This document shows positions 42,831 through 52,002 of a stretch of 64,000 bases of DNA, piece after piece. Both the position numbers and the translations under genes were made by a program. How positions within the stretch are numbered: position 1 is the stretch's first letter; the number at the start of each line of letters is the position of its first letter. The stretch is from Paucilactobacillus oligofermentans DSM 15707 = LMG 22743 (lineage in GTDB: Bacteria > Bacillota > Bacilli > Lactobacillales > Lactobacillaceae): positions 432,450-496,449 of the forward strand of contig NZ_AZFE01000031.1 in the NCBI RefSeq assembly GCF_001434315.1, in the 5' to 3' direction. The notes below the pieces were generated by a model. It saw only the letters and a list, made by a program, of their open reading frames with translations, was not told the DNA's origin and did no database searches.

Positions 42831-44213
42831 TTAAACAAGATATTTATACGCTTGTTTACCAGCTTGACGGCCAAAAATAACGGTTTCGGCAATCGAGTTA
42901 CCGCCAATTCGATTATGGCCATGTAGTCCACCGGCAATTTCGCCAGCCGCAAATAATCCTTTGATGACTTGTCCCGTTGTATCGAGGACTTGTGTTTTAT
43001 CGTTAATTGTCACCCCGCCCATCGTGTAATGAACCGCTGGGGCAATATGAACAGCATAATATGGCGCATGATTTAATTCATGATGCATCCCCGTTGTCCG
43101 CTGATACTTACTATCACCATGACTATTAACCGCTACATTCCATTCGGTCATCGTCCATGCTAGTTTATCGGCAGGAATTTCCATATTTTCTGCCAACCCA
43201 GCAATCGTGTCCCCGTGGATGACGAGTCCAATACTATCATAGAATTTCATCGCCATGACTCGATCGTAAACGGCTTGGTCTAAGACCAAAAAGGCACTTT
43301 TCTCTGGTAGTTCCTCGATTGCGGCAGTTACCTTATCTCGCGTTGCCAATTCATTCGTAAAGCGTTCACCCTGGTTATTCACCAAGATGGCCCCTTCACC
43401 ACGAACGGCTTCACCAATTAAATACGCGTGATCAGTATCTTGCTGCACGGTTGGGTGGACCTGGACTTGATCCATATCGGTCAACATAGCGCCCGCCTGT
43501 TTCGCCAACTGAATTCCATCACCAGTTGCCCCTTCTTGATTAGTTGTCCGATAGTCGGCGAGGTCTGGTCGTACTTCACTAATCATTTTGGCATTAGCGC
43601 CAAAGCCACCAGTTGCAAGCACAACCACTGACGTATTAATTTGCATTGAATTGCCCGAGATAGTTACGTTAACTCCCGTGATTTTACCATCACGCATTAT
43701 TTCGGTGACTTGTGCATCCACTACGACTGGAATTTTTGCTTTTTCAATTTGTTTTAGTAATTCCGTGACTAAGTAGCCACCCACTGGTGCACCATCATGT
43801 GGTCGATGAGTCCGTGCCTTGGTCATGCCACCCATCAAAGTTAAATCATTTAACACAATATTATGTTGCGTTAACCAATTAATTGCGAGCGCACTATGTG
43901 TTACAAAATACTTTAATAAACTCTCATTATTCGCCCGGCCACCACCAATGTAAGTTTCATCATAAAACGCCTGCATATCATCAATCACTTTATGTTCAAC
44001 TTGCACTTCAGTTTCAGCCGCATTCATTCCGGATGAGGCCCGCATTGTATTACCACCAAGTCGTGGCATTTTTTCCAGGATTAATGGTTTCAATCCCAAT
44101 TCAGCTGCTTGCAGGGCACTCGTTAAGCCTGCTCCCCCCGAACCAATCACGATCAAGTCATAGTTATCTTGTAATTTTGAAGCATCAGTTGGTTTAAATG
44201 TATATTTTGCCAA
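42831..44213 (-). CDS. Fumarate reductase-like FAD flavoprotein
   Basis: The protein has 460 residues. The dinucleotide-binding start is YDLIVIGSGGAGLTSALQAAELG (about 18-40). The flavoprotein fumarate-reductase block LGGNTMRASSGMNAA follows, with the substrate region GEAVRGEGAILVNNQGERFTNEL and the C-terminal FAD motif GEIAGGLHGHNRIGGNS. There is no heme or FMN domain. In lactobacilli such enzymes reduce fumarate to succinate or related enoates as an electron sink. Monocistronic by its neighbours. Confidence 0.85.
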   Translation of the reverse strand: MAKYTFKPTDASKLQDNYDLIVIGSGGAGLTSALQAAELGLKPLILEKMPRLGGNTMRASSGMNAAETEVQVEHKVIDDMQAFYDETYIGGGRANNESLLKYFVTHSALAINWLTQHNIVLNDLTLMGGMTKARTHRPHDGAPVGGYLVTELLKQIEKAKIPVVVDAQVTEIMRDGKITGVNVTISGNSMQINTSVVVLATGGFGANAKMISEVRPDLADYRTTNQEGATGDGIQLAKQAGAMLTDMDQVQVHPTVQQDTDHAYLIGEAVRGEGAILVNNQGERFTNELATRDKVTAAIEELPEKSAFLVLDQAVYDRVMAMKFYDSIGLVIHGDTIAGLAENMEIPADKLAWTMTEWNVAVNSHGDSKYQRTTGMHHELNHAPYYAVHIAPAVHYTMGGVTINDKTQVLDTTGQVIKGLFAAGEIAGGLHGHNRIGGNSIAETVIFGRQAGKQAYKYLV

Positions 44214-44342
44214 TTTTATTCCCTGCTTTCATCAATTTTTTAGCTTACTCTCTGTTGTAGTTCGTGGCAGCGCTTATTTCTTGCCTTTACTCTATCACTG
44301 ATTACTCAAATTATTAAGCGATATCCTCTCATTGATTGCTAA

Positions 44343-44372
44343 TAAAAAGAGCCTCAAATTAATGAGACTCTC
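44343..44372 (-). terminator. Terminator overlapping the 3' end of the MFS gene
   Basis: On the minus strand GAGTCTCAT and GTGAG-like GAGGCTC arms form a stem that includes the last codons and stop of the MFS gene, followed by TTTTTATT. Confidence 0.65.
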
Positions 44373-45540
44373 TGACTGGATTTCGTTTCAAAATTTTGTT
44401 TAAGACCACTAATAAAACAAAGGTTAACAAGGCATAGCCAAAGGCAATAAAACTGATATTTTGCAAACCAATGATCCCTAATAATGCCGCAGCGGTTGCT
44501 GAACCCAACGAAATTCCAAAGTTAAAGAAAATCGAGCTTAACGACGAAGCCAGCACTAATGATTGAGGGTAATCTTTTTCCGCAACTCCTAAAAAATGAA
44601 CTTGCATCGGTGCACCTAATAATGACGTCACCACACCGACTACCAACAACACAATTAGCCCGGTACTTTTTAGGTTCAGCGCAAATGGCATTATCAATAG
44701 TAGAAACATTTCAAAAATAAAAATTTGGGGCATCTTCGTGATTCCACTTTTATCCGCAATTCGACCTGATAATTGGTTTCCGATAATACTCGTAATTCCC
44801 AAGGCAAATAGCAGAATATTTAACATGCCTAAACTAAAACCAAGTGTGTCAGTAAGGATTGGTCGAATATAAGTGTAGTAACCATAAATTGCGGCCGCTG
44901 AACCCAGGATCGCAAACACACCTACGTAAATTCTTGAATCCTTTAATAAAGTTAACTGACCTAATAAAGTACTCTTCACCTGTTTTGTATCCCGTGGCAA
45001 GATAAAGATGAGGGCAATAAAAGTCATGATGGCTACGACTGATACTAACCAAAACGCATTTCGCCAGCCATAATTTGTACTAATCGTCGTTCCAATTGGA
45101 ATTCCGATAATTGAAGCAATACTAAAGCCAGAATACAGCCATGAAATTAATCCAGCCCGTTTGTTCATTGGTGCAATTGTCGTTGCAAACGTCATAATTA
45201 ATGAAATGATTGAACCGGCAACCATCGCCGTCATTACTCGTGAAACAATCAAAATTGCATAATTAGAAGCCAATGCTCCTAAAGTATTCCCAATAATAAA
45301 AACGACCATCAATGTTAGCAACACTTTAAACCGATTGTATTGACTGGTAAAAATAGTAATAAATGGCGTGCTAACTGCGTATACCAGTGCAAATGCCGTC
45401 ACCAAATAACCAACAATCGCAATCGACATATCAAACGACTTGGCGATATCGGAAATCACCCCGACGACCATAAATTCATTACATCCCAACATAAAAGCCG
45501 TTAGTACAAAGACGACGACTTGTAACCTATATTTTGTCAC
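44359..45540 (-). CDS. MFS transporter (DHA1-type)
   Basis: The protein has 393 residues with about 12 membrane segments. It contains the early motif GCNEFMVVGVISDIAKSFDMS, typical of AraJ/YdhP-like sugar-efflux or drug-efflux MFS proteins. AAGGAGAAGG 7 bases before GTG 45540 fixes a GTG start; the longer reading from TTG 45567 would place that site inside the gene. The substrate is unknown. It is divergent from the xyloside regulator. Confidence 0.82.
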   Translation of the reverse strand: MTKYRLQVVVFVLTAFMLGCNEFMVVGVISDIAKSFDMSIAIVGYLVTAFALVYAVSTPFITIFTSQYNRFKVLLTLMVVFIIGNTLGALASNYAILIVSRVMTAMVAGSIISLIMTFATTIAPMNKRAGLISWLYSGFSIASIIGIPIGTTISTNYGWRNAFWLVSVVAIMTFIALIFILPRDTKQVKSTLLGQLTLLKDSRIYVGVFAILGSAAAIYGYYTYIRPILTDTLGFSLGMLNILLFALGITSIIGNQLSGRIADKSGITKMPQIFIFEMFLLLIMPFALNLKSTGLIVLLVVGVVTSLLGAPMQVHFLGVAEKDYPQSLVLASSLSSIFFNFGISLGSATAAALLGIIGLQNISFIAFGYALLTFVLLVVLNKILKRNPVRESH

Positions 45541-45632
45541 GATTAACCTTCTCCTTTTATACGTCAAACATTGTGAAAATTACACATTGTTCATGATTTA
45601 ACCAATTTTGAGCAAAAAAACAACTAGACTGC

Positions 45633-45652
45633 TATAATGAAAACGGATACAG
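45633..45652 (+). promoter_or_regulatory. -10 and cre-like site upstream of the AraC regulator
   Basis: TATAAT at 45633-45638 is overlapped by TGAAAACGGATACA (45638-45651), which fits the CcpA cre consensus. Overlap with the -10 predicts glucose repression. Confidence 0.65.
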
Positions 45653-45786
45653 TTTAGTTACTACCGAAATAATTTATCAACTTAGTTTTCTCTCTTCATA
45701 TTACTACGATACAGCATTTTAACGGCAAATCAACCATTTGTTTTAAACCTTTTCCGCTACTGTTTTTTTACAATTGAGGTGTAATT

Positions 45787-46689
45787 ATGGAAAAATTTGT
45801 ATCAATTCCAGCCATTGAATCCAGCTTACATATTTTCGGTGGCCATATGCGAACCGTTCCTGGCGGTTGGTCTTTTTTTGAGCAAAAACACCAAGCATTT
45901 GAATTAATGTGTATGGTCGAAGGACATCAAACTACTACCATTGGTAACACTGAGATTACTTATGGACCCGGTGATGCGCTCTTTATCTCGCCAGGAACGT
46001 TACACACTAACTACAATACGAGTAAATCAGAAAAAATGACGTATATCTGCTTTCACTTTAATATTGAAAGTCTACAATTAAAATCAGAAATCATTAGCAT
46101 TATCGCTAACGACGTCGTACATGCGAATAATGAAATCGCACAAATTGCAATTAAAGCGGCGAAAGCAATCATTGTTATCAGTGATTCAAATGACATTTCA
46201 CTCGTCGAAAAAAAACTTTTAATCCAAATTGAATTTCTCAAATTTCTCCATAGCTTATTGCTGATACTACCTAAATATAAAAATCAAAGCCATGCCAAAT
46301 ATAGTGAACGTGAAGCCCAAGTAGCACGATCAATTGCAATGTCGATTGAAACTGCCATCGAAAACACTAACCCAGAAGGGCTCAACTTTGGATTAATTTG
46401 TAAATCACATAATATCAGTTCTGGGTATGGCCATCGAGTCTTTAAAAAGGTCTATGGAATCACACCGTTACACTTTATTGAAGAGCAAAAATATCGCAAA
46501 GCTAAATTATTATTAGGTACACCTGAATATTCAATTGAGCAAATTTCCTACATGATTGGTGCCCCTGACCAATCTAGTTTTAGTAAACAATTCAAAAAAT
46601 GGTCTGGATTAACACCTAGTAAATATCAACAACAAATTAATCACAAACGTAAGGTAAGTTCCCTAAAAGAGAGTGGTTATTTCGAATAA
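45787..46689 (+). CDS. AraC-family regulator, probably of xyloside utilisation
   Basis: The protein has 300 residues: an N-terminal cupin sensor domain (GPGDALFISPGTLHTNYN, about 60-80) and two C-terminal helix-turn-helix motifs (about 200-290; LIGT then SIEQISYMIGAPDQSSFSKQ, with the family ending FKKWSGLTPSKYQ). It sits directly in front of a xyloside transporter and GH43 xylosidase, so xylose oligosaccharides are the probable inducer. The gene has its own terminator. Confidence 0.85.
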   Translation: MEKFVSIPAIESSLHIFGGHMRTVPGGWSFFEQKHQAFELMCMVEGHQTTTIGNTEITYGPGDALFISPGTLHTNYNTSKSEKMTYICFHFNIESLQLKSEIISIIANDVVHANNEIAQIAIKAAKAIIVISDSNDISLVEKKLLIQIEFLKFLHSLLLILPKYKNQSHAKYSEREAQVARSIAMSIETAIENTNPEGLNFGLICKSHNISSGYGHRVFKKVYGITPLHFIEEQKYRKAKLLLGTPEYSIEQISYMIGAPDQSSFSKQFKKWSGLTPSKYQQQINHKRKVSSLKESGYFE

Positions 46690-46695
46690 TTTTAT

Positions 46696-46728
46696 TAAAA
46701 ACCGATTTCTACATGAAATCGGTTTTTG
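46696..46728 (+). terminator. Terminator after the AraC gene
   Basis: AAAACCGATTTC pairs with GAAATCGGTTTT around five bases, followed by a T run. Confidence 0.85.
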
Positions 46729-46736
46729 GTTATAAT

Positions 46737-46790
46737 TTGACAAATTCCTGTTATCAAATACTCTATTTTATATCCTGAAAGCGGATACAA
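46737..46790 (+). promoter_or_regulatory. Promoter region and cre-like site of the xyloside operon
   Basis: TTGACA (46737-46742), 16 bases, TACTCT (46759-46764) is a plausible promoter. TGAAAGCGGATACA at 46776-46789 fits cre and matches the site upstream of the regulator gene beyond the cre core. Confidence 0.6.
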
Positions 46791-46875
46791 TTAAGAAGTA
46801 CTGTTTTGTTGGTTCAATATACCAACTAATTGTTATCTATTTCACATTTTTCATATTCAGAAAGGAGTAACTATT

Positions 46876-48339
46876 ATGGCCTCAAATCCTCAAAGTTCAT
46901 CCACAAATGAATTTGCCAAGCTATCTTGGCGTGAGCGAATTAGTTACGGAGCCGGAGATCTGGCTCAAAATTTAATTTTCGGTACGATTGGTTCCATGCT
47001 TTTATTCTATCTAACAACTGTCTACGGTATTTCAGCCGCAGCTGGTGCAACAATTTTCCTTGTTGTTCGTTGGATTAATGTCTTCTGGGATCCATGGGTT
47101 GGTGCAGTAATTGATAAGCACGAATTCAAAAGTGGTAAATATCGTCCATACCTTGTGTACGCCGGTATTCCATTAACTATTTTCTCAGCAATGCTTTTCT
47201 TACCAATTGATGCAGTTCGCGGAAATATCATGTATGCATTTATCGCATACCTTGTAACTGCCTTAACTTATTCACTTGTTAATATTCCTTATGGTGCATT
47301 AAACGCATCATTAACTCGTGATAATGATGAAGTTTCAACCTTAACTACAGTTCGTATGACTGAGGCAAACATTGGTAACTTACTTGTTTACACCTTTTTG
47401 CCATTATTCGTTCAATTAGCATCACCAGACAAACAATCTAAAGACATTGGTCTATTCGGACTTCACATGAATTTAGGTGACTATACTTCTCCTAAGGCTG
47501 GTACAGCATACTTTACTGTCATGGCCATTTACATGGTAATTGGATTTATTATGTTGATGTGTACTTACGGCGGAATTAAAGAACGTGTGCTTCCTACTAA
47601 GGCAGAATCTGATAACGTTAAATATTCTGATTTATTCGCTGAATTAAAACGAAATCGTCCACTCTTAGTATTAGGACTCTTCTTCCTAATCGGATTCACA
47701 TTCATGTTCTTCGGAAATACTGTATGGCCATTCTACATGCAATATACAGTCGGTCATTCAGAATGGATTTCATCAATTAACTTGATTGGATCAATTCCGG
47801 GTATTTTCTTAGTTTTCTTATGGCCAATCGTGCGTAAACGTATTGGTAAGAAACAATTCTTCTATATTTTCTTAACACTCTTTATTATTGGGACATTGAT
47901 TCTTTATGCATGGTCATTACCAGCCTTTAGAGACAGTGTTGCACTTGGTTATATCGGTCGTTTCTTACAACAATGGGGAATTACCGCTGCTACTGGTTAC
48001 ATGTGGTCATTGGTACCTGAAGTTGTTTCTTATGGTGAATACAAATCTAAGAAACGAGTTGCCGGAATTATTAACGCCTTAATGGGACTCTTCTTCAAGA
48101 TTGGTCTTGCATTAGGTGGTATCATTCCTGGATACATCAATGCCTTCACTCACTTTGATGGTACTGCTAAAACACAAAGTGCCTCAGCCTTGATGGGTAT
48201 CGAAATTTCAATGATTTGGGTTCCAGTTGTCCTTGCAGTCGTTGCAATGTTCATTATGAGTAAGTACCCACTAAGCGACAATGATGTTAAAAAGATCAAT
48301 ATTGAAATTGACGAACGTAAAAAAGAAGGTCAATTGTAA
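46876..48339 (+). CDS. xynP: Xyloside (GPH-family) transporter
   Basis: The protein has 487 residues with about 12 membrane segments. The glycoside-pentoside-hexuronide family signature is seen near the N-terminus (RISYGAGDLAQNLIFGTIGS, FWDPWVGAVIDKHEFKSGKYRPY) and in NIPYGALNASLTRD. It most likely imports xylose oligosaccharides by cation symport because the next gene encodes a GH43 xylosidase 27 bases on. GAAAGGAG precedes the ATG. Confidence 0.88.
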   Translation: MASNPQSSSTNEFAKLSWRERISYGAGDLAQNLIFGTIGSMLLFYLTTVYGISAAAGATIFLVVRWINVFWDPWVGAVIDKHEFKSGKYRPYLVYAGIPLTIFSAMLFLPIDAVRGNIMYAFIAYLVTALTYSLVNIPYGALNASLTRDNDEVSTLTTVRMTEANIGNLLVYTFLPLFVQLASPDKQSKDIGLFGLHMNLGDYTSPKAGTAYFTVMAIYMVIGFIMLMCTYGGIKERVLPTKAESDNVKYSDLFAELKRNRPLLVLGLFFLIGFTFMFFGNTVWPFYMQYTVGHSEWISSINLIGSIPGIFLVFLWPIVRKRIGKKQFFYIFLTLFIIGTLILYAWSLPAFRDSVALGYIGRFLQQWGITAATGYMWSLVPEVVSYGEYKSKKRVAGIINALMGLFFKIGLALGGIIPGYINAFTHFDGTAKTQSASALMGIEISMIWVPVVLAVVAMFIMSKYPLSDNDVKKINIEIDERKKEGQL

Positions 48340-48366
48340 AATAACTAATCGGAAAGGAAATTTACT

Positions 48367-49989
48367 ATGAAAATTACTAATCCTGTTCTCCCTGGATTTA
48401 ACGCTGACCCAAGTATGATCCGCGTTGATGACACTTATTATATTGCTAATTCAACTTTTGAATGGTTCCCTGGAGTTCGTTTACATGAATCAAAAGATAT
48501 GGTGCATTGGAATTTACTTCCATCACCATTATCAACTACCACTTTATTAGATATGAAAGGTAATCCATCGTCTGGCGGCATTTGGGCTCCTGACTTGTCT
48601 TATGCTGACGGTAAATTTTGGCTCATCTATACCGATGTTAAAATTACTGAAGGTGCCTTCAAGGATATGACCAACTATTTAACTACCGCTACTGATATTC
48701 GTGGCCCATGGTCAGACCCTATCAAAGTTAACGGTGTTGGCTTCGATGCTTCATTGTTCCATGATAACGATGGTAAAAAATATTTAGTTCAACAAACTTG
48801 GGATCACCGTGAATATAACCATCCATTCGACGGTATTACCTTAACTGAATTTGATACTTCTACGATGAAGTTAATGCCTCATACCGCTCGCACTATTTAC
48901 GACGGTACCGCTGTAAAACTAGTTGAAGGTCCACATTTGTATAATATTAAGGGACAATATTACTTGTTTGCTGCTGAAGGCGGAACCGTCTTTACTCATC
49001 AAGAAGTTGTCGCTCGTTCGAAGACTCTTGATCCACATTCATTTGAAAGTGAACCAGACGGCCCATTTATTACTAACTTTGACACACCAGACTTTTACTT
49101 ACAAAAACAAGGTCACGGTGCCTTGGTTGATACACCAAGTGGCGAATGGTACTATGCTTCACTTGTTTCACGCCCTTGGAATCATAAAAACGAATCATCT
49201 ACTGACCCTCGTGGTTGGAGCACGCTTGGTCGTGAAACTTCAATCCAAAAAGTTGAATGGGATGACCAAGACTGGCCTCGTGTCGTTGGTGGTCATGGTG
49301 GTCAAGTTGAAGTTGAAGCACCCAAAGATGCTATCTTGACTGATGCCCCTAGCAATCACTCACGTCATGATGAATTCGACAAACCAGCTCTTGATATCGA
49401 TTGGAACACCCTTCGAATTCCATTCACTGATACCATGGGTTCATATGGCAATGGCGAATTAAAACTAATCGGTCGTGGATCATTAGCTGGAACTTTCGAT
49501 ACTTCAATGATCGCTTCACGCTGGCAAGCTTTTAACTTTGATGCTGAAACCAAAGTTAAATTCAACCCATATTCTTATCAACAAATGGCTGGTTTAACTA
49601 ACTTTTATAACGATAAACATTGGTCATGGATTTTCATTACTTGGAACGAAAAAAATGGCGCTGTGATTGAAGTCGCTCAAAATGACAACAATAATTACAC
49701 ATCATACCTTAAGGATGACGCCATTAAGATTCCTGATGGAACTGAATATGTTTGGTTCAAGACTAAAGTTCGCAAACAATCATATACTTATGAGTATTCA
49801 TTTGATGGTTCAACTTGGCATGAAATACCAGTTGAATTAGATGCTGCCATTCTCTCTGATGATTATGTATTGCAAAACTACGGTGGTTTCTTCACCGGTG
49901 CATTCGTTGGCTTGGCAGCCGTTGATTACGCTGGCTACGAAGAACCAGCTACCTTTAATTACTTTGATTACAAAGAAATAGACGATTAA
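48367..49989 (+). CDS. xynB: Beta-xylosidase, GH43 family
   Basis: The protein has 540 residues, as in XynB of lactobacilli and Bacillus. The five-bladed catalytic domain begins ITNPVLPGFNADPSMI, with catalytic base Asp in FNADPS. The Asp of IWAPDLSYADGKFWLIYTD and the acid Glu of LVEGPHLY complete the GH43 triad. The C-terminal 200 residues are the beta-sandwich typical of this subfamily. No signal peptide is seen, so imported xylobiose is split in the cytoplasm. It forms an operon with the transporter. Confidence 0.92.
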   Translation: MKITNPVLPGFNADPSMIRVDDTYYIANSTFEWFPGVRLHESKDMVHWNLLPSPLSTTTLLDMKGNPSSGGIWAPDLSYADGKFWLIYTDVKITEGAFKDMTNYLTTATDIRGPWSDPIKVNGVGFDASLFHDNDGKKYLVQQTWDHREYNHPFDGITLTEFDTSTMKLMPHTARTIYDGTAVKLVEGPHLYNIKGQYYLFAAEGGTVFTHQEVVARSKTLDPHSFESEPDGPFITNFDTPDFYLQKQGHGALVDTPSGEWYYASLVSRPWNHKNESSTDPRGWSTLGRETSIQKVEWDDQDWPRVVGGHGGQVEVEAPKDAILTDAPSNHSRHDEFDKPALDIDWNTLRIPFTDTMGSYGNGELKLIGRGSLAGTFDTSMIASRWQAFNFDAETKVKFNPYSYQQMAGLTNFYNDKHWSWIFITWNEKNGAVIEVAQNDNNNYTSYLKDDAIKIPDGTEYVWFKTKVRKQSYTYEYSFDGSTWHEIPVELDAAILSDDYVLQNYGGFFTGAFVGLAAVDYAGYEEPATFNYFDYKEIDD

Positions 49990-50025
49990 ACAACAACAGA
50001 TATAAACCCTAAAACCAACTTACAG

Positions 50026-50068
50026 AAAAATGGCTCTGACAAATCAAACTTTGTCGAAGCCATTTTTT
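50026..50068 (+). terminator. Terminator of the xyloside operon
   Basis: AAAAATGGCT and AGCCATTTTT, with inner TGACAAA/TTTGTCG, form a long stem followed by T. Confidence 0.85.
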
Positions 50069-50209
50069 AGCGCCAATTTTTAAACCACAATGTTTGCCGA
50101 CTATGTTTCCTTACTTTACAATTAGATAACTAATTGGTTTCTTTTTCAATTTTAATTATTAAAAAGTTATAATAGAAGACAGCTTGTAAGAGAAAAGAGG
50201 TTTCTTGGT

Positions 50210-50701
50210 ATGAGTTCATCTTACTCTGTACGTCGCTCAGTAATATTAGCCCTGATGATTGCCATCACGGTGGTCGTTTCCAGGATATTTCTAATTCCAA
50301 TCCCCATGACGCATGGTAACGTCAACCTATGTGATGCTGGAATCATTATTGCAGCCATTATGTTTGGTAAGCGCGACGGCTTTATCGTTGGCGCTTTAAG
50401 TGGCTTTTTATTAGATTTAATTTCGGGATATGCCCAATATATGTTTTTTTCACTGCTAATTCATGGGCTAGAAGGTTTAATTGTCGGTTGGTTAGGCTAT
50501 CAACATCGTCGGAAAACTCAAGTATTAGCCATTATTATCGGTATATTCATCATGGTACTTGGCTATTTCATCACTGACGCCATCTTATATAAACCCGTCG
50601 CAGGGCTAGCCGGCATTCCAGCCAACGCCATTCAAGGAATCATTGGTTCCATCGTTGGTTACCCAATTGCTTTAAAGTTAAAACAAATCTTAAAAGTTTA
50701 A
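50210..50701 (+). CDS. ECF transporter S component, probably for vitamin B6
   Basis: The protein has 163 residues with about six membrane segments. It begins VRRSVILALMIAITVVVSRI, with a conserved GNVNLCDAGIIIAAIMFGKRDGFIVGALSG stretch typical of ECF S components. It has no ATPase of its own and must use the shared EcfAA'T module. The pyridoxal kinase gene follows 25 bases on, so pyridoxine or a related B6 vitamer is the probable substrate (PdxU-type). AAGAGG precedes the ATG. Confidence 0.78.
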   Translation: MSSSYSVRRSVILALMIAITVVVSRIFLIPIPMTHGNVNLCDAGIIIAAIMFGKRDGFIVGALSGFLLDLISGYAQYMFFSLLIHGLEGLIVGWLGYQHRRKTQVLAIIIGIFIMVLGYFITDAILYKPVAGLAGIPANAIQGIIGSIVGYPIALKLKQILKV

Positions 50702-50726
50702 TTTCCTTTAGGAAGGACCATTCCCC

Positions 50727-51584
50727 ATGCAAAAATTACAACTAGAACACCCCTTTTTAGTTGCGCAAGACTTATCTGCCATTGGTAGTCTCTCACTAAA
50801 TGTTGCTAATCCCATTCTAGCAGCTTTCGGACTACCACTCGCAATCTTACCAACCAGCCTCCTCTCAACCCAAACTGAAGGCTTCGAAACCCCAGCTAAG
50901 TTACTCACTGATGGATGGCTAGATTCAACTTTTAAACATTGGCAACAACAAAACATTCAATTTTCGGGTGCCTTAATTGGTTATCTCGGAACCGAAGAAT
51001 TAGTCACTCAAATGAGCAACTATCTGTCTGGCCAGCATTCACCATTAGTCATTCTCGATCCAGTAATGGCTGATCAAAGTGAAGCTTATCCTGGAATCCC
51101 CAAACGGTATTCAGTCGCCATGAAGACAATGTTGCAAAACGCTGATATCATTGTGCCTAATACTACTGAAGCTCAACTGCTAACCGGAATTACAATCGGC
51201 GAAAAGCCATCCGAAAATGAACAAATGATGTTGCTCAAATCATTAGAGCAATTAATGCCTAAAGATGCGCATGCAATTATTACTGACGTTCGTGATGATA
51301 AACAAACCGGTTGTGTTTGGTTGGAAGCTGGTAAGCTCAAATATTATCGTTGTCCAATTATTGATGGTCACTTTTTTGGTAGTGGTGATGTTTTCGCGGC
51401 TTTATTAGCCGGTTTCATTTTACATGAAGAAACACTTGGCAGTGCGATTACAATGGCAGTTGACGGAACCTATGAAACGTTAAAATATACTGCTGATGCT
51501 GAAACTGAACTGCGATTCGGACTCAATATTAGTACTTTGTTAGGTGAAATTAGTCACTACGCTCAAACTGGCCAATTCAAATAG
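50727..51584 (+). CDS. Pyridoxal/pyridoxine kinase
   Basis: The protein has 285 residues with a ribokinase-like fold. Markers are ILDPVMAD (metal and phosphate region), the NADIIVPNTTEAQLLTG block and the C-terminal anion-hole GSGDVFAALLAGF with catalytic Asp. It resembles PdxK/PdxY of Firmicutes. It phosphorylates imported vitamer to the 5'-phosphate, trapping it in the cell. AGGAAGG precedes the ATG. Confidence 0.85.
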   Translation: MQKLQLEHPFLVAQDLSAIGSLSLNVANPILAAFGLPLAILPTSLLSTQTEGFETPAKLLTDGWLDSTFKHWQQQNIQFSGALIGYLGTEELVTQMSNYLSGQHSPLVILDPVMADQSEAYPGIPKRYSVAMKTMLQNADIIVPNTTEAQLLTGITIGEKPSENEQMMLLKSLEQLMPKDAHAIITDVRDDKQTGCVWLEAGKLKYYRCPIIDGHFFGSGDVFAALLAGFILHEETLGSAITMAVDGTYETLKYTADAETELRFGLNISTLLGEISHYAQTGQFK

Positions 51585-51621
51585 TTACCTTTAACATTTA
51601 TTCATCAAGTTTTAATTTGCG

Positions 51622-51654
51622 AGCGTTTACATTATCATTTTTCCGTTAAACGCT
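51622..51654. repeat. Inverted repeat after the pyridoxal kinase gene
   Basis: AGCGTTTA and TAAACGCT are 8-bp arms 17 bases apart. There is no T run on either side, so an operator or weak structure is as likely as a terminator. Confidence 0.4.
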
Positions 51655-51682
51655 TGAAACCACTCAGTACCAGTGTTAATAT
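51654..51682 (+). promoter_or_regulatory. Promoter of the riboswitch-controlled permease gene
   Basis: TTGAAA (51654-51659), 17 bases, TAATAT (51677-51682). It ends about 25 bases before the aptamer. Confidence 0.6.
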
Positions 51683-51706
51683 TTCACTACTAAATTAAAA
51701 AGCAAT

Positions 51707-51774
51707 TGCCTATATAATGCCGTAATATGGTCGGCGAGTCTCTACCCGAAGCCTTAAACTTCGGACTATACGCA
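51707..51774 (+). promoter_or_regulatory. Purine (guanine-type) riboswitch aptamer
   Basis: P1 is TGCCTATA/TATACGCA. P2 is GCCG/CGGC with L2 containing ATATGG, the junction has GTCTCTACC, and P3 is CCGAAG/CTTCGG with L3 CCTTAAA. The junction reads GACTAT, and C at the purine-reading position indicates guanine or xanthine rather than adenine. It precedes an NCS2 permease gene. Confidence 0.93.
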
Positions 51775-51917
51775 TGAATTAAGTTGTTCTATAAACCGGT
51801 CTACACTTGAGTAGTAACGATAGGTTATCGAAGCAGTTCACTGCTAGATAATCTAAGTTACACGGAAAGTGTTGGTTTATAGACCACAATTCAAATAATC
51901 CGACATACAAATCGGTT
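51775..51917 (+). other. Large structured insert between riboswitch aptamer and terminator
   Basis: CTATAAACC (51789-51797) pairs with GGTTTATAG (51874-51882). Inside, ACACTT pairs with AAGTGT and GTAAC with GTTAC. These enclose hairpins CGATA/TATCG, AGCAG/CTGCT and AGAT/ATCT. A separate CCGA/TCGG hairpin follows at 51900-51915. This is much more structure than a usual purine expression platform. Confidence 0.55.
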
Positions 51918-51960
51918 CGTATATAGAGATTGAGGCCTTCGCCTCAGTCTCTTTTTATTT
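51918..51960 (+). terminator. Riboswitch terminator with competing antiterminator strand
   Basis: GAGATTGAGGC (51926-51936) pairs with GCCTCAGTCTC (51941-51951), followed by a T run. CGTATA (51918-51923) directly before it can pair with TATACG, the P1 3' strand of the aptamer. Confidence 0.85.
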
Positions 51961-52002
51961 TTTAGACTAATTATTACGGGCAATTAGCACAGGAGGATTA
52001 TT

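Noticed and set aside
51622-51654. Terminator of the pyridoxal kinase gene
   Set aside because: The 8-bp arms are 17 bases apart and no T run follows; kept only as an inverted repeat.
51789-51882. tRNA-like cloverleaf in the riboswitch insert
   Set aside because: No T-loop GTTCGAATC, no CCA-compatible acceptor and no anticodon arm geometry.
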